Origin: Bacillota bacterium
GTDB taxonomy: Bacteria > Bacillota > Sulfobacillia > Sulfobacillales > Sulfobacillaceae
Length of the DNA: 61,528 nt
Reading direction: 5' to 3'
NCBI GenBank assembly: GCA_021797825.1
Contig: JAJZZA010000009.1
Span: 1 to 61,528 of the forward strand
Under the pieces are notes generated by a model. That model saw only the letters and a program-made list of their open reading frames with translations, made no database searches and was not told the DNA's origin. Positions 27,739-36,813 of the stretch are shown one piece after another (positions within the stretch are counted from its first letter, which is position 1; each line of letters opens with the position of its first letter). A program made the position numbers and the translations under genes.

Positions 27739-28770
27739 GTGGCTACGATCAAGACGGTTGCAGAACGGGCGGGCGTCTCCACCGCCACGGTTTCCCACGT
27801 CATCAACGGCACCCGCACGGTATCGGAGGTCACCGCCCGCAATGTCATGCAGGCCATGGCGGAACTGGGTTATGTCCCGTCGGCGTTCGGGCGCGGACTC
27901 CGCAAGAATACACTCAAAACGCTCGGCTTCGTGGCCGCTGACATGACCAACCCGTATTTTGCGCAAGTTTTCCGGGGAGTTGAAACGGTGGCCTTGGAAC
28001 GGCACTACAACGTTATCGTGACCCACTCCGACGAAGACCCCGACAAAGAACTCCGCGCCATTTCCAACCTCATTGCGCGGGGTGTCGACGGCGTCTTGTT
28101 CGCACCCGCCGCGACCACGGCGGAAATGGCGGCGGAGTACCGGAAGATCCCCGTGCCGGTGGTGACGTTCGACCGCATTGCCCCCGAGGGGACTTTCCCC
28201 GCAGTGGTAGCCGACAGCCGGGCGGCGATGTTCGACGCGGTGCGCCGCTTGCGCGCGCACGGCCATCAGGCCATCGCGTTTGTCTCCAGCAAACCCGGGC
28301 TCTCCACCAGCGCTGACCGATGGGAAGGCTATACGGCAGCCATTCACCCGCTGCCTCCCTTCGTCTTTCAAGGCAATGCCCGCTACGACGGGGGAGAACG
28401 GGCGGCGCATTGGATAAGCAGCTTTAAGCCGCGGCCCACCGCGGTGGTTATCAGCAACAACCTCATGGCCATGGGATTTGTGGCAACCCTGTTGGAGCAT
28501 TTCCCCACAGTCATGCAGACCATCGAGGTGGTCGCCATGGATGACGAACCGTGGACGACATTTGTCAGACCACCTTTGTCGGTGATCGCGCAACCAACCG
28601 ACCAAATCGGTCGACAAGCGGCCGGCATGCTGGCTGACTTGATATCCGGTCAAACCGTCGACCAGCTCAAAATTCTGCCTTGCCGATTTATTCCCCGAAA
28701 TCCAGAGCTTGCGGGCGGCCATCCCGGCGACCCGGGGCAAACGTCCGCAGGCAACACCCCACCACAATGA
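27739..28770 (+). CDS. LacI-family transcriptional regulator
   Basis: 343 residues from GTG 27739, giving the standard LacI beginning 'MATIKTVAERAGVSTATVSH'; the in-frame ATG at 27712 would add nine atypical residues. Helix-turn-helix and hinge occupy about 1-60 ('EVTARNVMQAMAELGY', 'PSAFGRGLRKN'). The periplasmic-binding-like effector domain follows from 'TLGFVAADMTNPYFAQVF' to 'LSVIAQPTDQIGRQAAGMLA'. Effector is probably the sugar taken up by the transporter genes that begin 17 bases downstream. It is the first gene of the operon and would repress itself through the dyad at 27682-27703. Confidence 0.93.
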   Translation: MATIKTVAERAGVSTATVSHVINGTRTVSEVTARNVMQAMAELGYVPSAFGRGLRKNTLKTLGFVAADMTNPYFAQVFRGVETVALERHYNVIVTHSDEDPDKELRAISNLIARGVDGVLFAPAATTAEMAAEYRKIPVPVVTFDRIAPEGTFPAVVADSRAAMFDAVRRLRAHGHQAIAFVSSKPGLSTSADRWEGYTAAIHPLPPFVFQGNARYDGGERAAHWISSFKPRPTAVVISNNLMAMGFVATLLEHFPTVMQTIEVVAMDDEPWTTFVRPPLSVIAQPTDQIGRQAAGMLADLISGQTVDQLKILPCRFIPRNPELAGGHPGDPGQTSAGNTPPQ

Positions 28771-28787
28771 CAGGAGGAGACAGCAAC

Positions 28788-30068
28788 ATGAAACGAATGA
28801 AGACGGGTCACGCCGGCCAGGCCACGCTAGCCGCCATATCAGCGCTTGCTCTAGCGGGATGCGGAACCGGTGCGGCTAGCGGCAGTTCGGTGATTCACCT
28901 GACGTTTCAGGAGGGCATTCAGTCCCCTGCGACCCAAAAATATGTGCAAGGCCGGATCAACGCCTTCGAAAAGCTTCACCCCAACATCCAGATCAGCATG
29001 CAAAATTACGGGGCGGCGGATACCGAGATTCCCAAGATACAAAGCGCGGTAGCCGCCCACAACCCGCCCAACCTGTTATGGATCGCCCCCGCCTACACCG
29101 GACAATTCGCCTCCGCCTCGGCCATTGTGCCCGCACAGCAACTGTTCAAATCCACCGGATTTAACTCCTCAACCATCTTCCCGGGACTGCTGAACACCGG
29201 CGTCTACCACGGTCAAGTCTGGACCATGCCGTTTGACGCCAACGACTTGGCAGTCTACTACAACAAGACGCTCTTTCAACAGGCTGGCATCACCACGGCG
29301 CCCACCACCTGGGCCCAGTTTCTGGCGGACGCGCAGAAACTGACCAAGGGCGGCACCTACGGGTTCGAAATGCCGATCGGGAACCAGGAATGGACCGTGT
29401 GGATTTGGGAAACCTTGCTGTGGCAGGCGGGCGGACATCTCTTAAACCCCAGCCGTACGCAAGTGACGTTTAACAGTGCGGCCGGGGTCGCGGCGCTAAA
29501 TTACTGGGTCAACATGATGAAAAGCCATGCGGCCACCTTCGGCCCGTTAAACCAGTCCTATCAACTGGGCGATTTCCTATCCGGCAAAGTGGCGATGATG
29601 ATTAACGGCCCTTGGAACTATGGAGCGCTTAAAGCCCAGCACCAAGTCCGCTACGGCGCCTTCCCGTTGCCCAAAGACAAGTACGCGGCCACCAACATCG
29701 GCGGCGAAAGCCTGTTCATCTTCAACACCACTCCCGCTGCCAACCAGGCCGCCTTCGAGTTCGCCAAATATGTCACCACCCCGGCCTTTCAGATCGGCTA
29801 CGACACCGGCAGCGGATATTTGCCGGTGTCCATTCCGGCGGAGAATTCTTCAGCCTATCAGCAATACCTAAAGAGCAATCCCTTTATCAACGTATTTGCT
29901 CAGCAAATGGCCGTGGGCCGCGCACGCCCGCCGATTCCCGCCTATTCCCAAATCTCCGCCGATATCGGCAACGCGATCGAAAACGCCTTGTACGGCCGCA
30001 TGTCGGCGGCGACTGCGCTGAATCAGGCGGCCACGCAAGCCCAAGCCGCGCTCAAGGCGAACCCGTAG
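28788..30068 (+). CDS. Sugar ABC transporter substrate-binding lipoprotein
   Basis: 426 residues from ATG 28788 with CAGGAGGAG upstream. The lipoprotein signal ends in lipobox 'LALAGC'. Family 1 (maltose/glycerol-phosphate type) solute-binding features follow: 'RINAFEKLHPNIQISMQNYG', 'WTMPFDANDLAVYYNKTLF', 'TWAQFLADAQKLTKGGTYGF', 'GKVAMMINGPWNYGALK'. It binds a sugar or oligosaccharide outside the membrane and hands it to the two permeases. It is second in the lacI operon. The sugar itself cannot be read from the sequence. Confidence 0.93.
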   Translation: MKRMKTGHAGQATLAAISALALAGCGTGAASGSSVIHLTFQEGIQSPATQKYVQGRINAFEKLHPNIQISMQNYGAADTEIPKIQSAVAAHNPPNLLWIAPAYTGQFASASAIVPAQQLFKSTGFNSSTIFPGLLNTGVYHGQVWTMPFDANDLAVYYNKTLFQQAGITTAPTTWAQFLADAQKLTKGGTYGFEMPIGNQEWTVWIWETLLWQAGGHLLNPSRTQVTFNSAAGVAALNYWVNMMKSHAATFGPLNQSYQLGDFLSGKVAMMINGPWNYGALKAQHQVRYGAFPLPKDKYAATNIGGESLFIFNTTPAANQAAFEFAKYVTTPAFQIGYDTGSGYLPVSIPAENSSAYQQYLKSNPFINVFAQQMAVGRARPPIPAYSQISADIGNAIENALYGRMSAATALNQAATQAQAALKANP

Positions 30069-30138
30069 CCCTTCGCGCGTCGCGGATGGCAATGGGCCGC
30101 ACTCGTCCCCACGATACGGGCTAGGGAGGGAACTATCG

Positions 30139-31020
30139 ATGATCAGATTACACCGCTCGCCTCTCTGGCTCGTATTGTTTTTAGCGCCGGCCATTGTCCT
30201 TACCATAGCGTTTTTCTACTATCCCATGGGGTATATTGTCTGGCTCAGCGTCCACCATTGGAACGGGTTGTCGCCGCAAAAACCCTTTGCCGGGATGGCC
30301 GAGTACCGTCACCTTTTTCAGGAACCCATTTTCGGACTGGTCTTGCGCAACACCCTGGAATTTGTCTTCGGCACCACCATTCCCGGGATCGTGCTGGGCC
30401 TGTCGCTGGCGGCACTGGCCAACACCCGCCTGCCCTTAAGAAATCTGCTGCGCAGCATTAGTTTTGCACCCTATCTGGTCTCGTTTGTTTCGGCCGGGCT
30501 GGCGTGGGTGTGGCTTGCGAGTTCCAAAGGGCTCTTCAACCAACTGGTCGGGTTGGCGGGATTTCATCCCGGCAACCTGCTCAACCAGCCTTCACTCGCC
30601 CTGCCCTATGTGATCGTCATGTACGTGTGGAAAATGGCGGGGTACAACATGGTCATCTATCTCGCCGGGTTGCAGACCATCTCCCGCGAACTTTATGAAG
30701 CAGCCGCCCTGGACGGCCTTTCCGAAGGTTGGACGCGCTTTAGAAGCATCACCTGGCCGCTTCTGCGCGAGACCACGTTCTTCGTGGTGATTATCAACCT
30801 GATCTTCAGCTTTCGCGCTTTTTCCGCCATCTATGTCATGACCGGCGGTGGACCGGTCCACGCCACCACCACGCTGGTGTATTACATATGGCGACTGGCC
30901 TTTGTTCACGACAACTGGGGACAAGCGGCGGCCGCCTCCACCTTGATGTTGGTGGTGGTGTTAATCATAACCGGGGCGATGCTGCGAATGTTCGCCACTG
31001 CACCGGATCAAAAGGCTTAA
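30139..31020 (+). CDS. Sugar ABC transporter permease, MalF/UgpA type
   Basis: 293 residues with six membrane helices, starting 'LVLFLAPAIVLTIAFFYYPM'. The cytoplasmic EAA loop that docks the ATPase is 'EAAALDGLSEGWTRFRSITW' (about 190-210). Forms the membrane channel together with the next gene product. Start ATG 30139 has AGGGAGG upstream. The gap to the binding-protein gene is 70 bases and to the second permease 17 bases, consistent with one operon. Confidence 0.93.
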   Translation: MIRLHRSPLWLVLFLAPAIVLTIAFFYYPMGYIVWLSVHHWNGLSPQKPFAGMAEYRHLFQEPIFGLVLRNTLEFVFGTTIPGIVLGLSLAALANTRLPLRNLLRSISFAPYLVSFVSAGLAWVWLASSKGLFNQLVGLAGFHPGNLLNQPSLALPYVIVMYVWKMAGYNMVIYLAGLQTISRELYEAAALDGLSEGWTRFRSITWPLLRETTFFVVIINLIFSFRAFSAIYVMTGGGPVHATTTLVYYIWRLAFVHDNWGQAAAASTLMLVVVLIITGAMLRMFATAPDQKA

Positions 31021-31037
31021 CGGAGGTGAGTGCCGAG

Positions 31038-31904
31038 ATGATGCGCACCAAGCGGAAACGAGGGGGCATAAGGTCCAACGGGCGGCCGCCGGATCGCGGC
31101 GGCTGGCCGCGATGGCTTTGGGCTAGCCTGGCCATCCTCGTCTTTGGATTCCCGTTTTATTGGGTCGTGGTCGGGTCGCTGAGCTCCAATGCCGCCATCA
31201 CCACCGGCGATGTGGCCTGGTTTCCGTTCCATCCGCACTGGATCAATTATGTCCAGGCTTGGGCCTACACCAATTTCACCCGCCAGGTGCTCAACACCCT
31301 GATCATGTCGCTGGCCGTGACCGTCTTGCAGGTGGTGACGTCGTCCCTGGCCGGGTTTGCCCTGGCGCGGATGCGCTTTCCCGGACGCAACGCCTTGTTC
31401 CTGGGCTTCATTGCCACCCTGATCATTCCGTTTCAGGTGATTGCGCTGCCTATTTTTGTCTTGTTGGCGGACTTGCACTGGATTAATACGTTTTATGCCT
31501 TAATTATTCCAACCGCCGTCAACGCCTTCGGAATTTTTCTCTATCGGCAATTCTTCCTGACCATTCCGGGCACCTATGAGGAGGCCGCGATGCTGGACGG
31601 GGCCAATCCCTGGACCGTGTTGTGGCGCGTGTTCTGGCCGTTGGCCCGGCCCGCCACGGTCACTCTGGCGCTATTGACCTTTATCGCCGAATGGAACTCG
31701 TTCTATCTGCCTTTTCTGTTTACCCAGACCCGCTCCATGTACACGGTGCAGTTGGGCCTGGCCGCGTTTCAGGGCGAGTTTGCCACCGTCTACAACCTGT
31801 TGATGGCGGCCACCGTGGTCATCAGCATCCCGGTCTTCACGCTGTATCTGTTTGGACAGCGCTATATTGTCGAAGGCATTGCCAACACCGGCACCCGCGG
31901 TTAG
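31038..31904 (+). CDS. Sugar ABC transporter permease, MalG/UgpE type
   Basis: 288 residues from ATG 31038, which has GGAGGTGAG 8 bases upstream; open sequence before it overlaps the first permease gene. Basic N-terminus, six membrane helices, and EAA loop 'EEAAMLDGANPWTVLWRVFW'. Partner of the preceding permease. No ATPase gene follows: the next gene is convergent, overlapping by 4 bases. As in other CUT1 systems of Bacillota and Actinobacteria, a shared MsiK/MalK-type ATPase encoded elsewhere must power it (inference). Confidence 0.93.
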   Translation: MMRTKRKRGGIRSNGRPPDRGGWPRWLWASLAILVFGFPFYWVVVGSLSSNAAITTGDVAWFPFHPHWINYVQAWAYTNFTRQVLNTLIMSLAVTVLQVVTSSLAGFALARMRFPGRNALFLGFIATLIIPFQVIALPIFVLLADLHWINTFYALIIPTAVNAFGIFLYRQFFLTIPGTYEEAAMLDGANPWTVLWRVFWPLARPATVTLALLTFIAEWNSFYLPFLFTQTRSMYTVQLGLAAFQGEFATVYNLLMAATVVISIPVFTLYLFGQRYIVEGIANTGTRG

Positions 31905-32857
31905 TAGCGCACCGGAGCCAGCTGCGCCCCGTCCGGACCGAATTGCAGAGGCTGCGGATCGCCGAGCACATATGAGGGCACCTGGTCGGGATAGCCTTCC
32001 TCGACGCCCATCCGCCACCCCAAGAGATGCCATCTGGCCCGGAAGTCAGCGACGGGACGCGCCGCGTAACAGGTTCCCCAGGAGACCACGGGTTCGGATG
32101 CGGCTGGGAGGTACGGCCCGCAAATATCTGCGGATTGAAAGCAGAGGGTGCCGGTAACCCGGGAGGCGAATGGATAGTCGGGAGCGTACCAGTCGGCTTT
32201 AACGGAAAAAAACAGGTGCCACCTCCCCCTTGCGTAAACCACCGTGGGCACTTCCATATCCCGGAACCAGCCGGGGCTGGATGCCGGTGGGTGCATGGTC
32301 CAGTGGACCAGGTCAGCCGACTCCGCGAGCGCGATGGCGCCCTGACGGCCGGGTGCCTGGCGACGATCGCGGGCCGAGAGAAACATGTAAAACCGGGATG
32401 CCCCGGGACTCTTCAGCACATAGGGATCCCGCCAGGTATAATCTTCGGGGAGGCTTTCGGCCGCCGTTTGATACCAGCGCGGAGACGGATCCAGACAGGG
32501 ATTGTCCGCAACACGCGACCAACGGTGCAGGTCGCGCGAAACGGCGTACCCGATTTGCTGGACGCGCGACGCGCGGTCGCGCCCGGTGTAGAAGAGGTAG
32601 AACCGCCCGTTATGCCCAATCGTGCTGCCGGTCCATAGGGCCAAGTCATCCCAAGCCGGGGCGGTGGCCGGAGACAGAGCGGGGGCCAGCGGAGTCCAAT
32701 CGCGCAAATTGGTTGACACGGCGTGACCGATGCTGGCATGGTCGTGCCGGGCTTGCGGGGGCCAGGAGCGTGGTGCCTGCAGGTGAAAGAGGTGGTAGCG
32801 GTGGTCGTGGGGGATGATCCAAAAATCCCATATCCATTGGTCGCGCAAACTGAACAT
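31901..32857 (-). CDS. Beta-propeller glycoside hydrolase (GH32/43/68 superfamily)
   Basis: 318 residues from ATG 32857, with GGGAGGG just upstream; the frame is open to 33241, but that part is antisense to the kinase gene. No signal peptide, so cytoplasmic. Motifs in order: 'WIWDFW' near the N-terminus (resembling the nucleophile motif of clan GH-J), 'WTGSTIGHNGRFYLFYTGRD', 'TWRDPYV' holding the RDP triad of GH32/GH68, and 'DMEVPTVV' for a possible acid/base Glu. Five-bladed propeller repeats ('GRWHLFFSVK') fit. It likely cleaves a fructoside or arabinoside imported by the adjacent ABC system. Exact family and substrate are uncertain. Confidence 0.8.
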   Translation of the reverse strand: MFSLRDQWIWDFWIIPHDHRYHLFHLQAPRSWPPQARHDHASIGHAVSTNLRDWTPLAPALSPATAPAWDDLALWTGSTIGHNGRFYLFYTGRDRASRVQQIGYAVSRDLHRWSRVADNPCLDPSPRWYQTAAESLPEDYTWRDPYVLKSPGASRFYMFLSARDRRQAPGRQGAIALAESADLVHWTMHPPASSPGWFRDMEVPTVVYARGRWHLFFSVKADWYAPDYPFASRVTGTLCFQSADICGPYLPAASEPVVSWGTCYAARPVADFRARWHLLGWRMGVEEGYPDQVPSYVLGDPQPLQFGPDGAQLAPVRY

Positions 32858-32872
32858 AAGCCCTCCCGGTTG

Positions 32873-32898
32873 ACCGTGATCGTTCCAATCTTCACGGT
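32873..32898. promoter_or_regulatory. Inverted repeat in the divergent hydrolase-kinase region
   Basis: ACCGTGA (32873-32879) and TCACGGT (32892-32898) are exact inverse copies 12 bases apart, in the 109-base gap between the divergent glycoside hydrolase and PfkB kinase genes. It does not resemble the lacI operator. Candidate binding site; evidence is symmetry only. Confidence 0.3.
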
Positions 32899-32966
32899 AC
32901 CAGGTTCCGCAGGACAGCAAAAGGGCCGTGCCGCAATTTGAGCAAAACCCAGACAGGGGGGCAATC

Positions 32967-33899
32967 ATGAGTCCAAGCGTGGTCGTGGTGGGCAGCATTG
33001 TCATCGATTTGCCGGTATGGCTGGCGCGCGCACCCCAGAACGGCGAAACCCTTAAGGTCGCGTCGGAGGGGATGTTTTTGGGCGGCAAGGCGGTCAACCA
33101 GGCTGTGCAGGCGCACAATCTGGGGGAGAACCCGCTCGTGGTCGGCAAAGTCGGCGGCGACTCATTGGGGATGTGGGCCAAAGAGGCCCTCACTGCGCAC
33201 GGCATATCGGTCGACGCCATCGCCGCCAGCCATCTTCCCACCTCCTACGCGATACCCGTCATCGAACCCGACCGGCAATACATCTTGCACGTCGCCGGGG
33301 CCAACGCAAACCTGACGGAAAGCGACGTGCGGCAGACCATGCCGCAATGGACCGGGGCCCGGGCTCTGCTGGTCCAAGGCGAGGTACCAGCGGCGGCGTC
33401 GGTGACAGCCATGCGGTATATGCGGTCATTGCGAGGCCTGGTGGTCTGCGATCCGGCGCCCGTCGACGGGATCAGCGAAGACATGCTGAGCTTGGCCGAC
33501 GTTCTCACCCCGAACGAACAGGAACTGACCGCCTTGCTGGCCGGTGCACCCCACATGCCCGCACAAAAAGACGCCGCCCGCCACCTCTTCCAAACCTTCC
33601 CCCGGCTTAAGGCCCTGATTGTGACCCAGGGAGAGCGCGGCGTGTGGTTTCACGAGCGAAGCGCGGCGCCGGTGCACCTCCCTTCGCCGTCAGTGCACGC
33701 CGTCGACCCCACCGCCGCCGGCGATTCCTTTAACGGCACCTGGATTCACCACGTGTTGTCAGGGATGTCGTGGCGGGAGGCCTGCCGGCCCGCCGCCTGC
33801 GCGGGCGCGTTGACCGCCAGCCGGCCGGGAGCGGTGGCCAGCCTTCCCAGTCAGGAAGAGATCGAACGCCTTTGCCGACAGGGTTCTCGGCAAGACTAA
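32967..33899 (+). CDS. PfkB-family sugar kinase (ribokinase-like)
   Basis: 310 residues from ATG 32967 (AGGGGGGC upstream). N-terminal PfkB signature 'GMFLGGKAVNQAVQAHNLG', sugar-binding 'VGKVGGDSLGMWAKEAL', and the C-terminal ATP/catalytic signature 'DPTAAGDSFNGTWIHHVLSG', whose Asp in 'AAGDS' is the catalytic base. Members phosphorylate ribose, fructose and similar sugars with ATP. Placed divergently from the glycoside hydrolase and beside the sugar ABC operon, it likely phosphorylates the released monosaccharide; ribokinase or fructokinase cannot be told apart. Confidence 0.9.
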   Translation: MSPSVVVVGSIVIDLPVWLARAPQNGETLKVASEGMFLGGKAVNQAVQAHNLGENPLVVGKVGGDSLGMWAKEALTAHGISVDAIAASHLPTSYAIPVIEPDRQYILHVAGANANLTESDVRQTMPQWTGARALLVQGEVPAAASVTAMRYMRSLRGLVVCDPAPVDGISEDMLSLADVLTPNEQELTALLAGAPHMPAQKDAARHLFQTFPRLKALIVTQGERGVWFHERSAAPVHLPSPSVHAVDPTAAGDSFNGTWIHHVLSGMSWREACRPAACAGALTASRPGAVASLPSQEEIERLCRQGSRQD

Positions 33900-34729
33900 C
33901 TTGGGGCGACCGGGAGGTTGGCGCCCCACCCCAGCGGGAACCTGGTCTCCCCCCGGTCATCACGGCTCTCGCTTAAGGCATTGATCTCAGGCATCCGTTC
34001 TCGCAAAAGGCAGGCGAAACCGTGGCGGCGGACGCGCGAGAGGAAAATACGCTCGGATCTGGCGCTCTCCCCCCACCATCAGCACTCCCGTGGCCAGACG
34101 GCGGCTCCCCGGAACGACGCCAAACGCCGGGATCTCGCCGGGTTTGTGCGGCGGGTCGTTCCCGGGCCGACCGGCCAGGCAACCAATCCGCTGCAGCATC
34201 GCCTGTCCCCCACCGCGGAACTGAGCCCCCATCCCGGGTGACGGCCACGGCGTCGCACTGCGGGCCCGCTGACCTCAAACAACGCTCGGCGCCAATCACT
34301 TTTTCTCCTCGCATCGGGCGCGCCCGCCCTGCCCCTTAACCATGACAAGCCAAAACTTGTGGCGTACTCGAATTTTTGGGACGAACCGAACCTTAGCTGA
34401 AACCAAAACCCTCCGGGCATCGTTTTCTCTGGTGACCCGGGTACACGGCACCGCGTGCCGATATGTCAGCCGGCAACGACTCCAGTACCAACGTCCCGCA
34501 ATCGCCGCCTAGAGACGCAATGCTCCCCGAGGGAGCGATTTCTCCCAATTGAGGCAACCCTCGCAGCATGCCCCTCGACTCATCGGATCCGTTAGCGTGT
34601 GGTCGGAAACGGGACTTCTCGGGCAGGCGACAACGAAGAAGGATTCCAGAGCGGTGGTGGCGAATATGCCCACGAGGTCCGAGGACCATTTTTGATGAAG
34701 GATTTGGGTTGATTTCGTTGTCAGAATTT
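33900..34729. other. Intergenic stretch with weak minus-strand frames
   Basis: No firm gene. Two minus-strand frames read somewhat like protein: 33987-34199 (70 residues, ATG with GGGGGA 6 bases upstream, 'ATGVLMVGGERQIRAYFPLA') and 34393-34569 (58 residues, 'LPQLGEIAPSGSIASLGGDC'). Neither has a recognised domain. A GGGGCG/CGCCCC hairpin just after the kinase stop (about 33903-33930) may terminate that gene. Confidence 0.3.
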
Positions 34730-34746
34730 TCGCGATTTAATCGCGA
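34730..34746. promoter_or_regulatory. 17-base palindrome before the binding-protein gene
   Basis: TCGCGATTTAATCGCGA is a palindrome with one unpaired central base, ending 19 bases before the ATG of the following gene and just ahead of its AGGAGG. A bound protein would block transcription start or ribosome loading. No regulator gene is adjacent. It is not found before the paralogue at 39433. Confidence 0.5.
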
Positions 34747-34765
34747 TTAATAGGAGGACCGAGTT

Positions 34766-36508
34766 ATGAGGCGACATTCTTTAAGTCTCGTCGGATCCGT
34801 AATTGTCGGGGCGTCGTTGTTGCTGGCCGGTTGCGGCGCTTCAACCCCGACCGCCACCGTTCCCTCGGCACCCGCTAAGATTGGCAACACCGCCTTAGTT
34901 GCGCTCCCTCCGCAAGTCTCACCCAACTGGTGGTTCCCCGTCATGTCAGCGGCAGCGTGCAGCGTCTACAACGCCCAGATGAACTACCTGATGTATGTCC
35001 CCCTGCTGCACGTGTCCAAAACCGACAACATCGACTACAACCGTTCGTTAGCCAAGAGTGTCACCCCCAACGCGTCCGGCACGGTCTACACCATTCAGTT
35101 GCATCACAAGTGGCATTGGTCCAACGGCTCGCCGGTCACGTCCGCGGACGTGGTGTGGTCAGCCAAACTGCTGTTGTACGCGTCGGGTTCGGGCAGCCTG
35201 CCCTGGAACAATTGCGGCACCGGAATCGGAGGCGTGCCGACGATTTGGCAGAGCGTCACCGCCAACGGCCCGTATCAGGTCGTGGTAACCCTGAACAAGC
35301 CGGTCAACCCGGTGTGGTTCATCCACAACGGTCTTGGTCAAATATTCCCGGTGCCGAAGTCGGTCTGGGATATCCACAAGAATTTGACCAATGAGATGAC
35401 CTTTATCAATTCCGTCGCCAACACCCCCCAGTCCCCGTACTACAATGTCGTCGACGGCGCGTTCAAATACGATGCGGCCGCCTCCAAGCCCAACAACCAG
35501 TACTGGTCGTTTGTGCCCAACTCGAGCTACGACGGGCATAAAGCCTCGTTGAGCAAACTGGTCTTCCAATATGAGGCGTCCAACACGGCAGAATTCTCGG
35601 CGCTAAAAACCGGCGCGCTAAACGTCGGCTATCTGCCGTACTCGATGTACGCCGACCGGACCCAACTGTCCAACGACGCCTTCTTTACCACCGACGTGTT
35701 TGGCTTTAATTACGCGCCCTTCAACTTTAACATCAATGCGCCCGGGGGCTTCGGGCAGATCATCAAGAACCGGTACGCCCGTTACGCCTTAGAGATGGGC
35801 GTCAACCAGCCCGCCATTTCCCAGCAGCTCTACCACGGCTATGCGGTGCCGGAATTCGGTCCCATCCCCGCGACCCCGAAGAACCAGTTCAACGATCCGT
35901 CCATCACCGATCCTTATCCGTATAACCCGGCGGCGGGCAAGAAACTGCTGGAGGCTAACGGGTGGGTGATGAAAAACGGCGTGATGACCAAGGGCAACCT
36001 GAAGTTCGCCTTTACCATGACCTACGTCGCCGGCAGCACCTCGGTCAAGGACATCAGCGAGATCCTCAAGACCGACTGGGCCAAAGAGGGCATTCAGGTA
36101 ACGTTGCAGTCGCAGCAATTTAATTCCATGATCACCGTGACCAACCAAGCCAAAGCCAACGGCAGCAAGTGGTCCCTCAACTGGTGGGGCGGCGGCTGGG
36201 CTTACGAGCCCGACTTCTACCCGACCGGAGGCGGCCTCTTTAGCAGCACCGGCGGCGCCAACTATGGAGGCTACACCTCCACCACCATGGACAGCCTCAT
36301 CAAGAAGACTTACGAGTCCGGCACCCCCAGCCAAGTCACCAGTCGCCTGGACGCCTACCAGTCATGGGCCACCCAAGACGCTCCCGTGCTTTGGCTTCCG
36401 GAGCCCAAGCTGTTCAACGAAACGGCGCTTTATGTGCACGGTGTAGAGGCTTCCTGGAACCCCGTGCTGTACGCGTTCTTCCCCAACTACTGGACCGTTA
36501 CGCACTAA
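34766..36508 (+). CDS. Family 5 (oligopeptide/nickel-type) substrate-binding lipoprotein
   Basis: 580 residues; lipobox 'LLLAGC' with Cys near 23. The SBP_bac_5 core is evident: 'YNRSLAKSVTPNASGTVYTI', 'HWSNGSPVTSADVVWSAKLL', 'AAGKKLLEANGWVMKNGVMT', 'STSVKDISEILKTDWAKEGI'. Such proteins deliver peptides, opines or glycosides to Dpp/Opp-type ABC permeases. No permease or ATPase gene is adjacent, so it is an orphan that may feed a transporter encoded elsewhere. AGGAGG precedes the ATG; a palindrome overlaps the leader; a clear terminator follows. A convergent paralogue lies at 37712-39433. Confidence 0.92.
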   Translation: MRRHSLSLVGSVIVGASLLLAGCGASTPTATVPSAPAKIGNTALVALPPQVSPNWWFPVMSAAACSVYNAQMNYLMYVPLLHVSKTDNIDYNRSLAKSVTPNASGTVYTIQLHHKWHWSNGSPVTSADVVWSAKLLLYASGSGSLPWNNCGTGIGGVPTIWQSVTANGPYQVVVTLNKPVNPVWFIHNGLGQIFPVPKSVWDIHKNLTNEMTFINSVANTPQSPYYNVVDGAFKYDAAASKPNNQYWSFVPNSSYDGHKASLSKLVFQYEASNTAEFSALKTGALNVGYLPYSMYADRTQLSNDAFFTTDVFGFNYAPFNFNINAPGGFGQIIKNRYARYALEMGVNQPAISQQLYHGYAVPEFGPIPATPKNQFNDPSITDPYPYNPAAGKKLLEANGWVMKNGVMTKGNLKFAFTMTYVAGSTSVKDISEILKTDWAKEGIQVTLQSQQFNSMITVTNQAKANGSKWSLNWWGGGWAYEPDFYPTGGGLFSSTGGANYGGYTSTTMDSLIKKTYESGTPSQVTSRLDAYQSWATQDAPVLWLPEPKLFNETALYVHGVEASWNPVLYAFFPNYWTVTH

Positions 36509-36510
36509 GA

Positions 36511-36558
36511 CCGACAAAAGATCCCCCGCGCCTAGGCACGGGGGCTCTTTTTTGTCGG
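36511..36558 (+). terminator. Rho-independent terminator
   Basis: Within a long stem (outer arms CCGACAAAAGA and TCTTTTTTGTCGG), CCCCCG pairs with CGGGGG around a 10-base loop, followed by a T-run. It begins 3 bases after the binding-protein stop codon. Confidence 0.88.
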
Positions 36559-36813
36559 GGGCCCACAGCGGGTTCAGTTTGCCGCCAATTGGCGTTTGCC
36601 CCGGCAACCGGACCCCACCGGAACTGCGCCTACCACCCAGCTCGGGACCCTTCACCATATTTAGGCCTGCCCTGTTCCGCGCGCCCCGCGATGGATCTTC
36701 CGCCAAAAATCCCCTACAATCGACCGTAACGCCCGCCCTGCCGGCCTGGCCCCTGATGAGCGGCCGCCTCGGCCGGTCGATTCCATCGCGGTGGCGCAGA
36801 AAGGACTGACCCC

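Noticed and set aside
27688-28767. 359-codon minus-strand frame opposite lacI
   Set aside because: Exact shadow of the lacI gene, without ribosome binding site or domain.
32858-33241. N-terminal extension of the glycoside hydrolase frame
   Set aside because: Antisense to the PfkB kinase gene; the hydrolase fold begins at the ATG at 32857, which has its own GGGAGGG.
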